Part shown: one piece after another, positions 8,321 through 15,916 of the stretch
How the letters are laid out: each line of letters begins with the position of its first letter
How positions within the stretch are numbered: the first letter of the stretch is position 1
Assembly: GCA_046349255.1 (NCBI GenBank)
Contig: JAXMCR010000004.1
Span: 310,001-374,000, forward strand
From: DAIODI01 sp046349255
Lineage (GTDB): Bacteria > Pseudomonadota > Alphaproteobacteria > Rhizobiales > Aestuariivirgaceae
Length of the DNA: 64,000 bases
Direction: 5' to 3'
Notes under the pieces: model-generated
Databases searched by the model: none
What the model saw: the letters and a program-made list of their open reading frames with translations, nothing else
What the model was told of the DNA's origin: nothing
Translations under genes and position numbers: made by a program

Positions 8321-9201
8321 CAAATGGCCCCGATCAGCCGGTCCGCCACCGCACCGAAAACCAGCAGGACGAGTTGAAGCAGCGAGGCGAGAAATGTCCC
8401 GATCGCGCGCCGGCGGGTAGGTTCTGCGACCAGCATCACGCTCGACCACAGGAAGTACCCGCCGCCAATGGCTGCCCCGGCAAGATAGATCCATCCCATG
8501 GACCAGAAGGCCGGGAGCAGCGAAAGCGCCACCAGCAGCGCGGTATGCCCCAGGATCACCCAGGCCGTGAAACGATTGCCGGCAACGACCGGCAGCATTG
8601 GCACGCCGGCAGCCGCGTAATCTTCACGACCAGCGATTGCCAGCGCCCAGAAGTGCGGCGGCGTCCAAAGGAACAGTACAAGCGCCATCACCATGGGTTC
8701 GGCATGAAGTCGCGTGTCGACTGCGGCAGCGCCGGCAAGCACCGCGAAGCTTCCAGCGATCCCGCCGATCACGATGTTGCCAACGCTACGCCGCTTGAGC
8801 CAAAGCGTGTAGACGATGCCGTAAACGAACGCGCCCATGAAGGTGTGGACTGCCGCCCAGCCGTTTGTGGACCACGCAGCGAGGCTCACGGCTGCGGTAA
8901 GGAGTGTCAGGATCGCGACCAGCCACGGCATGCCTGCCGAAAGCCGCCCGGATGCGAAGGGGCGCTTCGCGGTTCGTCGCATTTGTCGATCGAGATCGAC
9001 CTCCGCCCACTGGTTGAAGGCTCCGGCGCTCGCCGAGGCAGCGAATACGGCCAGGCACAGCGTCGCAAGGCGCCATGCTGGCGGAAGTTCGGCTGGGGTA
9101 ACGGCGATCCCACCGATCGCACTGATCGTGATGGCCACTCCAATCCTCAACTTGAAGACGGATACCATGTCCTTCGCAAACGTAACGGCGGGCGTGTCCA
9201 T
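8320..9201 (-). CDS. ctaB: Protoheme IX farnesyltransferase (heme O synthase)
   Basis: A 293-residue UbiA-family integral membrane prenyltransferase with about eight or nine helices. Diagnostic motifs are FNQWAEVDLDRQMRRTAKRP (Asp-rich substrate site) and YTLWLKRRSVGNIVIGGIAG. It farnesylates heme B to heme O. Its place between subunit I and SCO suggests that it supplies the heme of this particular enzyme. The start is ATG 9201 (MDTPAVTFAKDM), 20 nt after the subunit I stop. A much longer open frame continues upstream but is antisense-like noise over the subunit I gene. Confidence 0.88.
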   Translation of the reverse strand: MDTPAVTFAKDMVSVFKLRIGVAITISAIGGIAVTPAELPPAWRLATLCLAVFAASASAGAFNQWAEVDLDRQMRRTAKRPFASGRLSAGMPWLVAILTLLTAAVSLAAWSTNGWAAVHTFMGAFVYGIVYTLWLKRRSVGNIVIGGIAGSFAVLAGAAAVDTRLHAEPMVMALVLFLWTPPHFWALAIAGREDYAAAGVPMLPVVAGNRFTAWVILGHTALLVALSLLPAFWSMGWIYLAGAAIGGGYFLWSSVMLVAEPTRRRAIGTFLASLLQLVLLVFGAVADRLIGAI

Positions 9202-9221
9202 CTGGATGCTCCCCCTAGCCG

Positions 9222-10958
9222 TCAGCCCATCGGCCAAAGCTCGGAGAGGTATTTCCAGTTCACGAAGTAATAGAGCACGAACGAGCCGAAGAAGATGCCG
9301 ACCAGAATGTAGGTGCCGGGCAGGTGCCACGTGCCTGCATTGCTGTAGGTGGCAAGCGCTTCGTGTACGAGTTTCTTCGGCATCGGTCCAAGGGCCGTGG
9401 ATGCGTTCTTCGAGTCGATGCGCTTGCCGAACAGGATGCTCCACACGACGATGACGACGTAGAGCGCGCCGCCGGTGGCCGCCATGATCGCCGACAGTCC
9501 GTTGAGGCCGAGCATCAGAAAGGCTGCATCGGGATATCCGAAGTGCAACGAAGCCTCGGAAAACGTGATATCCCAATGACGACGGGCGACACCCAGCGTT
9601 CCCGCTCCCATCATAAACACCGAGATTCCAGCGGCCCCGAAGCCGAAGAGATAGGGCTGGATGCGAGCGAGGCTGGGAAATGCGATCTCGCGCTGGAAGA
9701 TGATCGGCACGACAAGGTACGTCGCCGCCATGAAGGCAAGGGTGGTGCCCGCGACCACGGTCGCGTGGAAGTGCCCAGGAACGTAAAGCGTGTTGTGCAT
9801 CATGATGTTGAGCTGCTCGGTGCCGAGCACTACGCCCGAGATTCCGCCGAGAAAGCCGAACATGACGAGGGAGAGGAACATTCCCGCGAAGGCGGGATTG
9901 CTCCAGGGCGCTCGGCGCAGCCATTCGAATAGGCCGCGGTTGAAGCCGTTGCGGCGCTGGGCGGCTTCGATCGCACCGGGCACCGTCATGCCGTGGATCA
10001 TGCTGCCCATGACAGCGAGGTACATCATGTAGGAGGTGTTGACGATCTTCCATTCGGAGCTGAGGCCAGGCTCCACGAGCATGTGGTGGGCCGACGCGAG
10101 CTGCAGGAAGAGGATGTACATCAGGAAGGCCATGCGACTGACCTTTTCCGACAGCGGTTTCGCGCCGACGGTGATCGCGATGATCATGTACCAGATGGCC
10201 ACGTGTGCAGAGACGTTGATCTGCTGGGACGAGTGCCCCATGCCCCACCAGACGAGCTTGTACATGAGCGTATCGATGTGGCCGATGTAGCCAAGCGACC
10301 AGAGCCATGTTGGAATGAGGATGATTGCGCCCGAGGCAATGGTGAAGACCGCGATGATGCACGCGGTCAGCGCGCCAAAAGTCACGAGCGGGATCGAACC
10401 CTCGTATGTCTTTTCTTCCTTTGCCACGACGAGTGTGCCGAGAAAGATGCAGCATCCGATCAGTGCTCCGACGGCGAAAAGGATGAGCCCGAGATAGAAA
10501 TTCGGGCTTGCCTGCATGGGCACGTAGGACGTGAACATCACGCTTGAATCGCCCTGCAGCACGGTGATGTTGGTGAGCAACCCACCACCGACCATGAGCG
10601 CGAAGGCGAACCAGCCCCAGCGGGGCGCAGCAAGTCTACTTCCCAAAATCACGGCCGACGCGAAATACAGCACCGCGATCTCGAAGAAGATGATCCAGAG
10701 CAGCAGCACGTCGAGGCCGTGCGCCGTAAGCACGAGATAAAATTTTTCCGCCGGCAGCAGGTGTACCGCGGGCCAACGCGTCAGCGCGACGAGCAGGCCA
10801 AAGATGCCGCCGACGGCGAGAAAGATAACGGCAGCCACTGCATTTGCTTTGATAAGCCTCTCTGCGGCGAGATCTATGCGCAGGCCGGTCGCGGGGCAGG
10901 TACGAAACCGGGTTGCAAGTGCGTTCAGCACGCCTGGGTGAGCGGCAACGTCGGCCAT
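9222..10958 (-). CDS. norY: Heme-copper subunit I lacking the active-site tyrosine (NorY/sNOR-like)
   Basis: A 578-residue, roughly 12-helix protein of the heme-copper superfamily. Metal ligands are all present: H80 (LTAHG), CuB H242 (GHSSQQ), H291-H292 (SAHHM), H396 and H398 (PGHFHATV). The tyrosine that is cross-linked to the CuB histidine in oxygen reductases (HPxVY, four residues after it) is Gln246 here. Loss of that tyrosine is the mark of NO reductases of the superfamily. With the CuA subunit, SCO and neighbouring heme d1 genes, it fits NorY of the sNOR type. An oxygen reductase is the alternative. Confidence 0.75.
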   Translation of the reverse strand: MADVAAHPGVLNALATRFRTCPATGLRIDLAAERLIKANAVAAVIFLAVGGIFGLLVALTRWPAVHLLPAEKFYLVLTAHGLDVLLLWIIFFEIAVLYFASAVILGSRLAAPRWGWFAFALMVGGGLLTNITVLQGDSSVMFTSYVPMQASPNFYLGLILFAVGALIGCCIFLGTLVVAKEEKTYEGSIPLVTFGALTACIIAVFTIASGAIILIPTWLWSLGYIGHIDTLMYKLVWWGMGHSSQQINVSAHVAIWYMIIAITVGAKPLSEKVSRMAFLMYILFLQLASAHHMLVEPGLSSEWKIVNTSYMMYLAVMGSMIHGMTVPGAIEAAQRRNGFNRGLFEWLRRAPWSNPAFAGMFLSLVMFGFLGGISGVVLGTEQLNIMMHNTLYVPGHFHATVVAGTTLAFMAATYLVVPIIFQREIAFPSLARIQPYLFGFGAAGISVFMMGAGTLGVARRHWDITFSEASLHFGYPDAAFLMLGLNGLSAIMAATGGALYVVIVVWSILFGKRIDSKNASTALGPMPKKLVHEALATYSNAGTWHLPGTYILVGIFFGSFVLYYFVNWKYLSELWPMG

Positions 10959-10959
10959 G

Positions 10960-11511
10960 TCAGCCCCCCTTCTTTGGTTCGATGACGCGGATGCGACCCA
11001 CCATCGTATGGTGGCCGATGCCGCAGAATTCGTTGCAGACTACGGAGTATTCCCCCGCAGCGCTGGGGGTGATCTTGATGATGTGCTCGATGCCCGGATG
11101 AACCTGGATGTTCATATTGATGGGCTGCAGCGAAAAGCCGTGCTGCCAGTCGAGCGAGGAAAGATGCAGGCGGTAGGTCTGCCCCTTATCGAGTTCGAGG
11201 ACCGGCCACCACTGCCATAATCGCGCGAGCATGTAGACATCGCCCGGCGGGGGTTTGACGACCGGGATGCCGGAGTCACCTTCCTCGCCCTGCTTGAACT
11301 TGTTGGCGAACTCCTCCGTACGCTGCTCGTACACCGCTGGGTCGATCCGGTACACCTCTGGCGAAAGGTTCTGCCGCCCCTCCAGATGCCAGTAAATCAT
11401 CATGAAGAACATGATGAGACCCCAGACGAATGCGACAGAGATCCAGATGAGCTCGCCTCGGGCTATCGGTTCGTTCCACCAGACTTTCGATTGAGGAGGT
11501 CGGATTGCCAT
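10960..11511 (-). CDS. norS: CuA-containing subunit II (NorS-like)
   Basis: A 183-residue protein with a single N-terminal membrane helix (residues about 20-41) and a periplasmic cupredoxin domain. The CuA ligands are complete: H124 (DWQHGF), C159, C163, H167 and M170 (CNEFCGIGHHTM). It would accept electrons from a soluble cytochrome c or copper protein and pass them to subunit I, whose gene starts 1 nt after its stop. It is shorter than A-type CoxB and has only one helix, as in ba3-type and NorS subunits. Confidence 0.82.
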   Translation of the reverse strand: MAIRPPQSKVWWNEPIARGELIWISVAFVWGLIMFFMMIYWHLEGRQNLSPEVYRIDPAVYEQRTEEFANKFKQGEEGDSGIPVVKPPPGDVYMLARLWQWWPVLELDKGQTYRLHLSSLDWQHGFSLQPINMNIQVHPGIEHIIKITPSAAGEYSVVCNEFCGIGHHTMVGRIRVIEPKKGG

Positions 11512-11521
11512 AGCTGTTTAC

Positions 11522-11695
11522 CTACTTCGCGATGGGTATCTGCGAGATCTCCATGAGACCCCAGACGAGGTAGATGACGGCGGGAACCGTCACCCCCAAG
11601 AATAGAAGTAGGAACGGATTGTCGAGCAGGCGCTGCATCGCTGGCACACGAAGCGATCCGGCATCGGCAACAGTGGGTGGCTCTTCTTGTGGCAC
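11522..11695 (-). CDS. Small single-span membrane protein leading the nor-like operon
   Basis: A 57-residue protein starting with GTG; AGGGAGAG lies a few bases upstream. Residues 28-48 (FLLLFLGVTVPAVIYLVWGL) form one membrane helix after a polar, Pro/Glu-rich N-terminus. It lies 10 nt before the CuA subunit gene and about 56 nt downstream of the FNR-type box, so it is the first gene of the operon. By position it could be a small accessory subunit, like subunit IIa of ba3 oxidase, but there is no motif to prove this. Confidence 0.6.
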   Translation of the reverse strand: MPQEEPPTVADAGSLRVPAMQRLLDNPFLLLFLGVTVPAVIYLVWGLMEISQIPIAK

Positions 11696-11751
11696 GGTCG
11701 TCTCTCCCTCAAACCGCTCCGGGCAGAGTGGAGTTCGTTGCCGCACCACCT

Positions 11752-11769
11752 CCTTGACGAAAGTCAAGG
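11752..11769 (-). promoter_or_regulatory. FNR/NnrR-type box in front of the nor-like operon
   Basis: CCTTGACgaaaGTCAAGG is a perfect palindrome containing the TTGAY-N4-RTCAA consensus of FNR, Dnr and NnrR regulators. Its centre (about 11760) lies about 65 nt upstream of the first start codon of the minus-strand operon. That spacing fits activation with the box near -41 and a short leader. Control by anoxia or NO is the expected reading. Confidence 0.75.
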
Positions 11770-11835
11770 CAATGTGACGATCGGGCTGTCGATCATGAAA
11801 AAAGGGGCGGTGATCGCGGTGAGGCAGGCTTGAGC

Positions 11836-11848
11836 GCACATGTTGTGC
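11836..11848. promoter_or_regulatory. Candidate TetR operator
   Basis: GCACATGTTGTGC is a 5-3-5 inverted repeat 33 nt upstream of the TetR-family start codon, a usual place for an autoregulatory operator. Support is limited to symmetry and position; no second copy was seen in the window. Confidence 0.35.
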
Positions 11849-11881
11849 AGCATCCGCGGCATGGCGTGAGCTATTTGGCAG

Positions 11882-12481
11882 ATGGCAAAGCGAGTACTGA
11901 TTGAAGACATCCGCCGCCAAGAGCTGACACTCGCGGGCTTGGAAGTGTTGATGGAAGGGGGCCCCGACGGAGCGACGATGGAGCGTATCGGCGCCCGCGC
12001 CGGCATGTCGCGTGGTATCGTCAACTACTACTTCAAATCAAAGGACGAACTCATAGTCGAGGTTGTTAAACGGGCATTCTTCGATAGTGGTGTTCGTTGC
12101 GCCCATCTTCAGGAGACGGTCGCAACGGCCAGGGAGCGCTTGAAGGTCATAGTGCAAGTCAAACTCCGTGACTTCATGGTCACACCAGAGGTGGCACGAT
12201 CTTGGATCGCCACATTTTCTCGCTATGCCAGTCACCCCGAGTTTCAGCTTGCCCAACTTGGCTTTGACCAGAAGACGCTCGCGGATCTGAAGAGCGAGCT
12301 GAGCAGTCTCGTCAGGCGCGAAAGCCTCGACATCACAGCAAAGCTGGTTCTGAGCCAAATCAAGGGGCTGTGGTTGGAACGGGCACTTGTGGGATACAGA
12401 CAGTCTTGTACTGATGCGATTGCTGAGGTGGAGGCGCTGATTGATTTGGCGATCGCGGCCGATCCTTACTCTCCCTCCTAA
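11882..12481 (+). CDS. TetR/AcrR-family regulator, BetI-like
   Basis: A 199-residue regulator. The N-terminal HTH (ELTLAGLEVLMEGGPDGATMERIGARAGMSRGIVNYYFKSKDELI, residues about 14-56) is of the TetR type and closest in style to BetI (GIVxxYFxxKDEL). A C-terminal helical ligand domain of about 140 residues follows. The ATG at 11882 is the first plausible start. It is divergent from the nor-like operon with about 190 nt between the start codons. Whether it controls that operon is unknown; its downstream neighbours are decayed genes. Confidence 0.85.
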   Translation: MAKRVLIEDIRRQELTLAGLEVLMEGGPDGATMERIGARAGMSRGIVNYYFKSKDELIVEVVKRAFFDSGVRCAHLQETVATARERLKVIVQVKLRDFMVTPEVARSWIATFSRYASHPEFQLAQLGFDQKTLADLKSELSSLVRRESLDITAKLVLSQIKGLWLERALVGYRQSCTDAIAEVEALIDLAIAADPYSPS

Positions 12482-12831
12482 ACGACGGGGTTAGCTAGCT
12501 AAATCGGGAACTGGAGCAGGCTTTGCGTGTCTGGAAAGGTAAGGAGGCTCGACGCATTTCCCGGACCACAGCTAAGAAGCAACGCCAGAAGCGCAGTACA
12601 ATAGGTCGCAGTTTTGGACATTCCCTGCTCCATACATTTTCCCGTTGCAACCAGAGGTTGACATCCAGTTGGGTAGCGTCAATGACGTCAAGGTCTCCTA
12701 CACCTTCTGACGGTTTGCCCGCTGGTTGCCCAGAAAGGCCAGCAATCTCCGCTCTCAAGACGTGTGGGCTCGTGGGAGGCATGGTGTGCCCATGGACGCT
12801 CTCTTCGCGGCCGAAGTCGAGTGCTTCGTAC
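12482..12831. other. Gene-poor stretch at the edge of a decayed island
   Basis: No convincing gene. Open frames here lack recognisable domains and ribosome binding sites. The only feature noted is a 12-bp perfect palindrome, TTAGCTAGCTAA (12491-12502), just after the TetR gene. GC content is visibly lower than in the flanks. The stretch ends where a ComM-like fragment begins without its N-terminal part. Confidence 0.5.
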
Positions 12832-13053
12832 TCCGGCGGGATTCACCTGCTGATGGTCGGACCGCCCGGCGCGGGGAAATCGATGCTGGCGCGGCGGCTT
12901 CCCTCTCTCCTGCCGCCGATGGAGCCGCGCGACATGCTCGAGGTGTCGATGATCGCGTCGCTGGCGGGCGAACTCGCGGGCGGTCGGCTGTCGCGACGAA
13001 GGCCGTTCCGCGACCCGCACCACACGGCGAGCCAGGCCGCGCTCCGGGAATAA
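12832..13053 (+). pseudogene. ComM/YifB magnesium-chelatase-like ATPase fragment
   Basis: About 73 codons match the ATPase core of ComM/YifB: GGIHLLMVGPPGAGKSMLAR (Walker A), then RLPSLLPPMEPRDMLEVSMI, AGELAGG, and RRPFRDPHHTAS. The family is about 500 residues long. The N-terminal Lon-protease-like half and everything after the sensor region are missing, and the frame closes at a TAA. ComM is a helicase for natural transformation; this fragment cannot be functional. The upstream open frame contributes no homologous sequence. Confidence 0.75.
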
Positions 13054-13156
13054 ACAAACGCGCCGCCAGCTTTAACCCGTGTACCCCTCTCCCATAGAAG
13101 TGATCCGATCGAACACGTTCTGAAAGTTCGGAACTACGGGTGTAATAGGAATCCCG

Positions 13157-13699
13157 TTAGCAGCTGCCAATTTCTGTTGATATATAAGGAAGCTGCCGCT
13201 GTTGACGCTGGCGACTGCGCCGGTAAGCCGGATCAAGCGAGATAAACTCGACCCCTTCATGCTTGAACCGTGAAAACAAGGCATCGGCAACGTCAGCGAA
13301 GAAAGGCACTGTATGGCCAAGCGAAATGACGAGGAGGTCCCCGCCAAACCAGTCTTTGGCAAAAGCGTAGTCATATTTCAGTTGGGCCGTGGAAAACTCT
13401 AGAAACGAGTGCTTGCAGTACTCGATTCCTTCGATGTTGCCGGATCGTAGGCTGTTTATGTACGCTCGGTTCCATCGCCATTCGAAGAGCCAGTTGCTAA
13501 CGTCTGCCGTTGCATATCCATTCTTCGCTAGATGGTCCCTGACAGAAAGTCGCTTCTCGTCACTGCTTCCCCAAGCACACAGTGGGTGGCGGAAGTAGCG
13601 ACGCGGGGCTTTCGACATCCACCGCTCTAGATGGTCTTCGGCTTGGTCGATCTCATCAAAGTATTCGTCAACGGATAGTTCGTCCAACGAGCGCGGCAA
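13157..13699 (-). pseudogene. 5'-truncated polysaccharide deacetylase (NodB-like)
   Basis: The readable frame covers the middle and C-terminal part of a NodB-fold deacetylase: YFRHPLCAWG (motif 3 type), WRWNRAYINSL, and LLVISLGHTVPFF (final motif with His). The N-terminal strand with the catalytic Asp-Asp pair and the HxxxH metal site is absent; an in-frame stop lies five codons upstream of the TTG at 13699. The frame begins directly behind the broken regulator gene, so the two were probably joined by a deletion. The last 20 or so residues look like read-through. Confidence 0.65.
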
Positions 13700-13711
13700 A
13701 AGTTGAAGACT

Positions 13712-15298
13712 TCAGCAGGCAGAAAGCAGTGGCGTATTGGCCGGGGCCGCAGTGGCCCCCCTCACGGGGACGCGGGCAATACTCCTTACATCAAGGGGTG
13801 AACACGTGTTCTGCGAGAAGTTTGGCGTTAGGCTATGATTCACGAATTCGAGCTTTCCCCAAGGATTGGCACGACGGCAGCGTGAAAACTTTCCTTCTAC
13901 ACCTGGCTGAGGGAAAGGCAGCTCTAGCGCCTTCGCTGAGTCTCCGCAGTACAAAAACACTGTTCCAGCCAGCGCATTCGTGTTTGCACACCGCGGTCGC
14001 AACTCAAGGGATTCTTGCGCAAATTTCCAGGCCTCTGCCCACCTTCGGTGTATTAGATTTACGTGGCCGAGGATTGCATGCGCCTGACCATCAACATCGT
14101 CCAATTTGGCCGCTTTTAGCGCCCAGCTTTCGGCGTGCTCTATCGCCCGCTCAGTGTTGCCGCTCCAGCCTAATCTTGCCTCCCAGTAGAAGCAGAAGGC
14201 GACCATGGTTGGGCCTAAAGCTACATCGGGGGAGATTGTGCAAACACGCTCGAAAGAGGTTCGCGCCTTCTGAACATTTTGCTTATCGAAGGTCCGCAGG
14301 CATTCCAAGCCTTGGTAATAGGCATTGAGCGCGTCTGGCTTGCGGAGTGTCTTGCGCCAAACTCGGGCTTGTTCGCCTGCCACCAATGTGACGTCCAGCG
14401 CCGTGACAACCTTTCTTACGATCTCGTCTTGGAAATCGAATTCGCTTCCCAATACGGCTTCGAGCCGTTCCGCCCAAACGATGCGGCCGCTCAGTCCATC
14501 AATCAATTGGGTCGCTATACGAACGCGGCTGTCTTCTGATTGTAGCGTCCCCTCCAAAACGTAGCGAACACCCATCTCTGCAGTCACATCTTGCGGCATG
14601 CAAGAACGGTTGGCGTAAGTCGCAGCATTGCCGGCCGCAATTACAAAAATCCCGGACATTTTGACAAGCGCCATTTGAATATCAATGCGGATCCCTTCAG
14701 CAAGATGACCGAACCGTCCGTCCACGTTGAGATTTTTAAGCGGCAGAACGATAATGGATGGATTGGTTGGCAAACTACGCAATCCGAACTTTAGGACTGC
14801 CGATAGGTCATTTGCTCTTTGAGCATTGGATATCAGCTTCGTGAGTCCCTGAGCCAAAAGACTGCGGAACCGTTCTCTTTCGACAAGTGCCCAAGCCTCG
14901 AAGGCATCCTCCTTGAAGTCAAACCCGTCCAACAGATCTCCGTGATAAAGCTCTACGGCAGCTTCGAGTTCTGTGCGATCGTCACTTGCTATAAGCTGCT
15001 GAAATTCACGCGCATCCGTGCTGACCTCGTCTGTTCGTAACGAGATTGCGTCACCCTCAGCTATCAAATTTGGACCGAAGGCCTTTCTCAGAATAGCCAA
15101 GCACTGCCGCAAGCTGGCTCGAGCTTGCTCGTCGGAACTCCGCTCCCAGAATAGGCCCAATACTTTCTCACGGGTTTGCGGCACTCCGTTTTGCAGTGCG
15201 AGATAAGCTGCGACAGCACGTGATTTTCGTGTCAGCACGTCCAGCCGAGGACCTGAAGTGCGTAGCCCTCCAAGAAGTTCAAATTGATAGGCTGCCAT
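13712..15298 (-). pseudogene. 3'-truncated SARP/BTAD-TolB-like-TPR transcriptional regulator
   Basis: The frame encodes 528 residues. Residues 1-95 are a winged-helix SARP/OmpR-type DNA-binding domain (FELLGGLRTSG, LTRKSRAVAAYLAL). A BTAD region is followed by a TolB-like segment (SIIVLPLKNL, MGVRYVLEGTLQ, AERLEAVLGSEFDFQDEIV), then TPR-like helices up to about residue 460 (GDSAKALEL). The last roughly 65 residues are Pro/Arg/Ser-rich with no resemblance to TPR and run into the deacetylase remnant. The 3' end of the gene has been replaced. DNA binding could survive, but regulation is probably lost. Confidence 0.65.
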
Positions 15299-15463
15299 TG
15301 GCAGACCCGTCCGGTGGTAGCCGATTGTGCACTGCTAAACGCAATCTAACCTGCCTAATTCCCAAGTCGGAACTCAAATAATCTCGACTTTCACCTGAAA
15401 TCTGGCAGGCAAATCCTTCGCAATCGACCTCTGGAGGTGCAAAGTCCGTTGGTCGCAAGCCTC

Positions 15464-15709
15464 TCAAACCGGGGTGTCGGCTGCGGAGCCGAGCAAGATC
15501 TTTTGAGCAGGCTTCTGCTTCCAAGCATGCCTGATTTGGGCACCCCAAGTCAAAAGCGAGCGAAGGTCTAATCCGCTAAGCGTACAGAATGTGTCGCTCC
15601 GTCGGGCGTCCAAATACTCGGCCTTTGCGACTTCGGCACGTAGCGGTGCGACCGTCGACGTCTGCCGGTTCCAATTGTGCATGTATGCTTCGATTTTCAG
15701 TTCGAACAT
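15464..15709 (-). CDS. Small hypothetical protein
   Basis: An 81-residue frame starting MFELKIEAYMHNWNR, with AGGGAGAA 7 nt before the ATG. No domain recognised. It lies between the broken regulator and the transketolase tail, in sequence of lower GC than the flanks, and may be a cargo gene or a remnant. The good ribosome binding site is the only argument that it is translated. Confidence 0.35.
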   Translation of the reverse strand: MFELKIEAYMHNWNRQTSTVAPLRAEVAKAEYLDARRSDTFCTLSGLDLRSLLTWGAQIRHAWKQKPAQKILLGSAADTPV

Positions 15710-15734
15710 CGGTTTCTCCCTACTTTCGCCAGAT

Positions 15735-15899
15735 GGAGGCGGCTGGGGGCATCGCACGCGCTCGCTCGGCGTGGAACACTTCGGCCAGACCGGCACATTG
15801 CGCGAGCTTTATCGCCACTACGGCATCGATGCGCATGCGATCCTCGAGGCGGCAGACGGCGTTGTCCGCACCAGGCCAGCGCGCCCAGCGGTCGGCTGA
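15735..15899 (+). pseudogene. Transketolase / E1-type C-terminal fragment
   Basis: About 53 codons encode the extreme C-terminus of a thiamine-diphosphate E1/transketolase-like protein: SLGVEHFGQTGTLRELYRHY then GIDAHAILEAA. The sequence upstream in the same frame is unrelated, so only the tail survives. GC content returns to the window average here, which makes this the right border of the decayed island. Confidence 0.65.
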
Positions 15900-15916
15900 C
15901 CGCAGCCCGCTGCTTG

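Noticed and set aside
9202..10455. Long open frame continuing upstream of ctaB on the minus strand
   Set aside because: It lies in another frame over the heme-copper subunit I gene, its translation is Arg/His-rich without membrane helices or motifs, and ctaB has a normal start at 9201.
9222..10958. Ordinary cytochrome c oxidase subunit I
   Set aside because: The HPxVY motif is replaced by HSSQQ, so the cross-linked Tyr is missing; the operon and FNR box also point to NO reduction. Kept as the stated alternative.
12495..12782. A 95-codon minus-strand frame beside the TetR gene
   Set aside because: No ribosome binding site, no recognisable domain, and atypical composition inside the decayed island.
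13582..14328. A 248-codon plus-strand frame antisense to the broken regulator
   Set aside because: The minus strand carries clear SARP/TolB/TPR sequence here. The plus-strand translation is Arg/Ser-rich without a domain.
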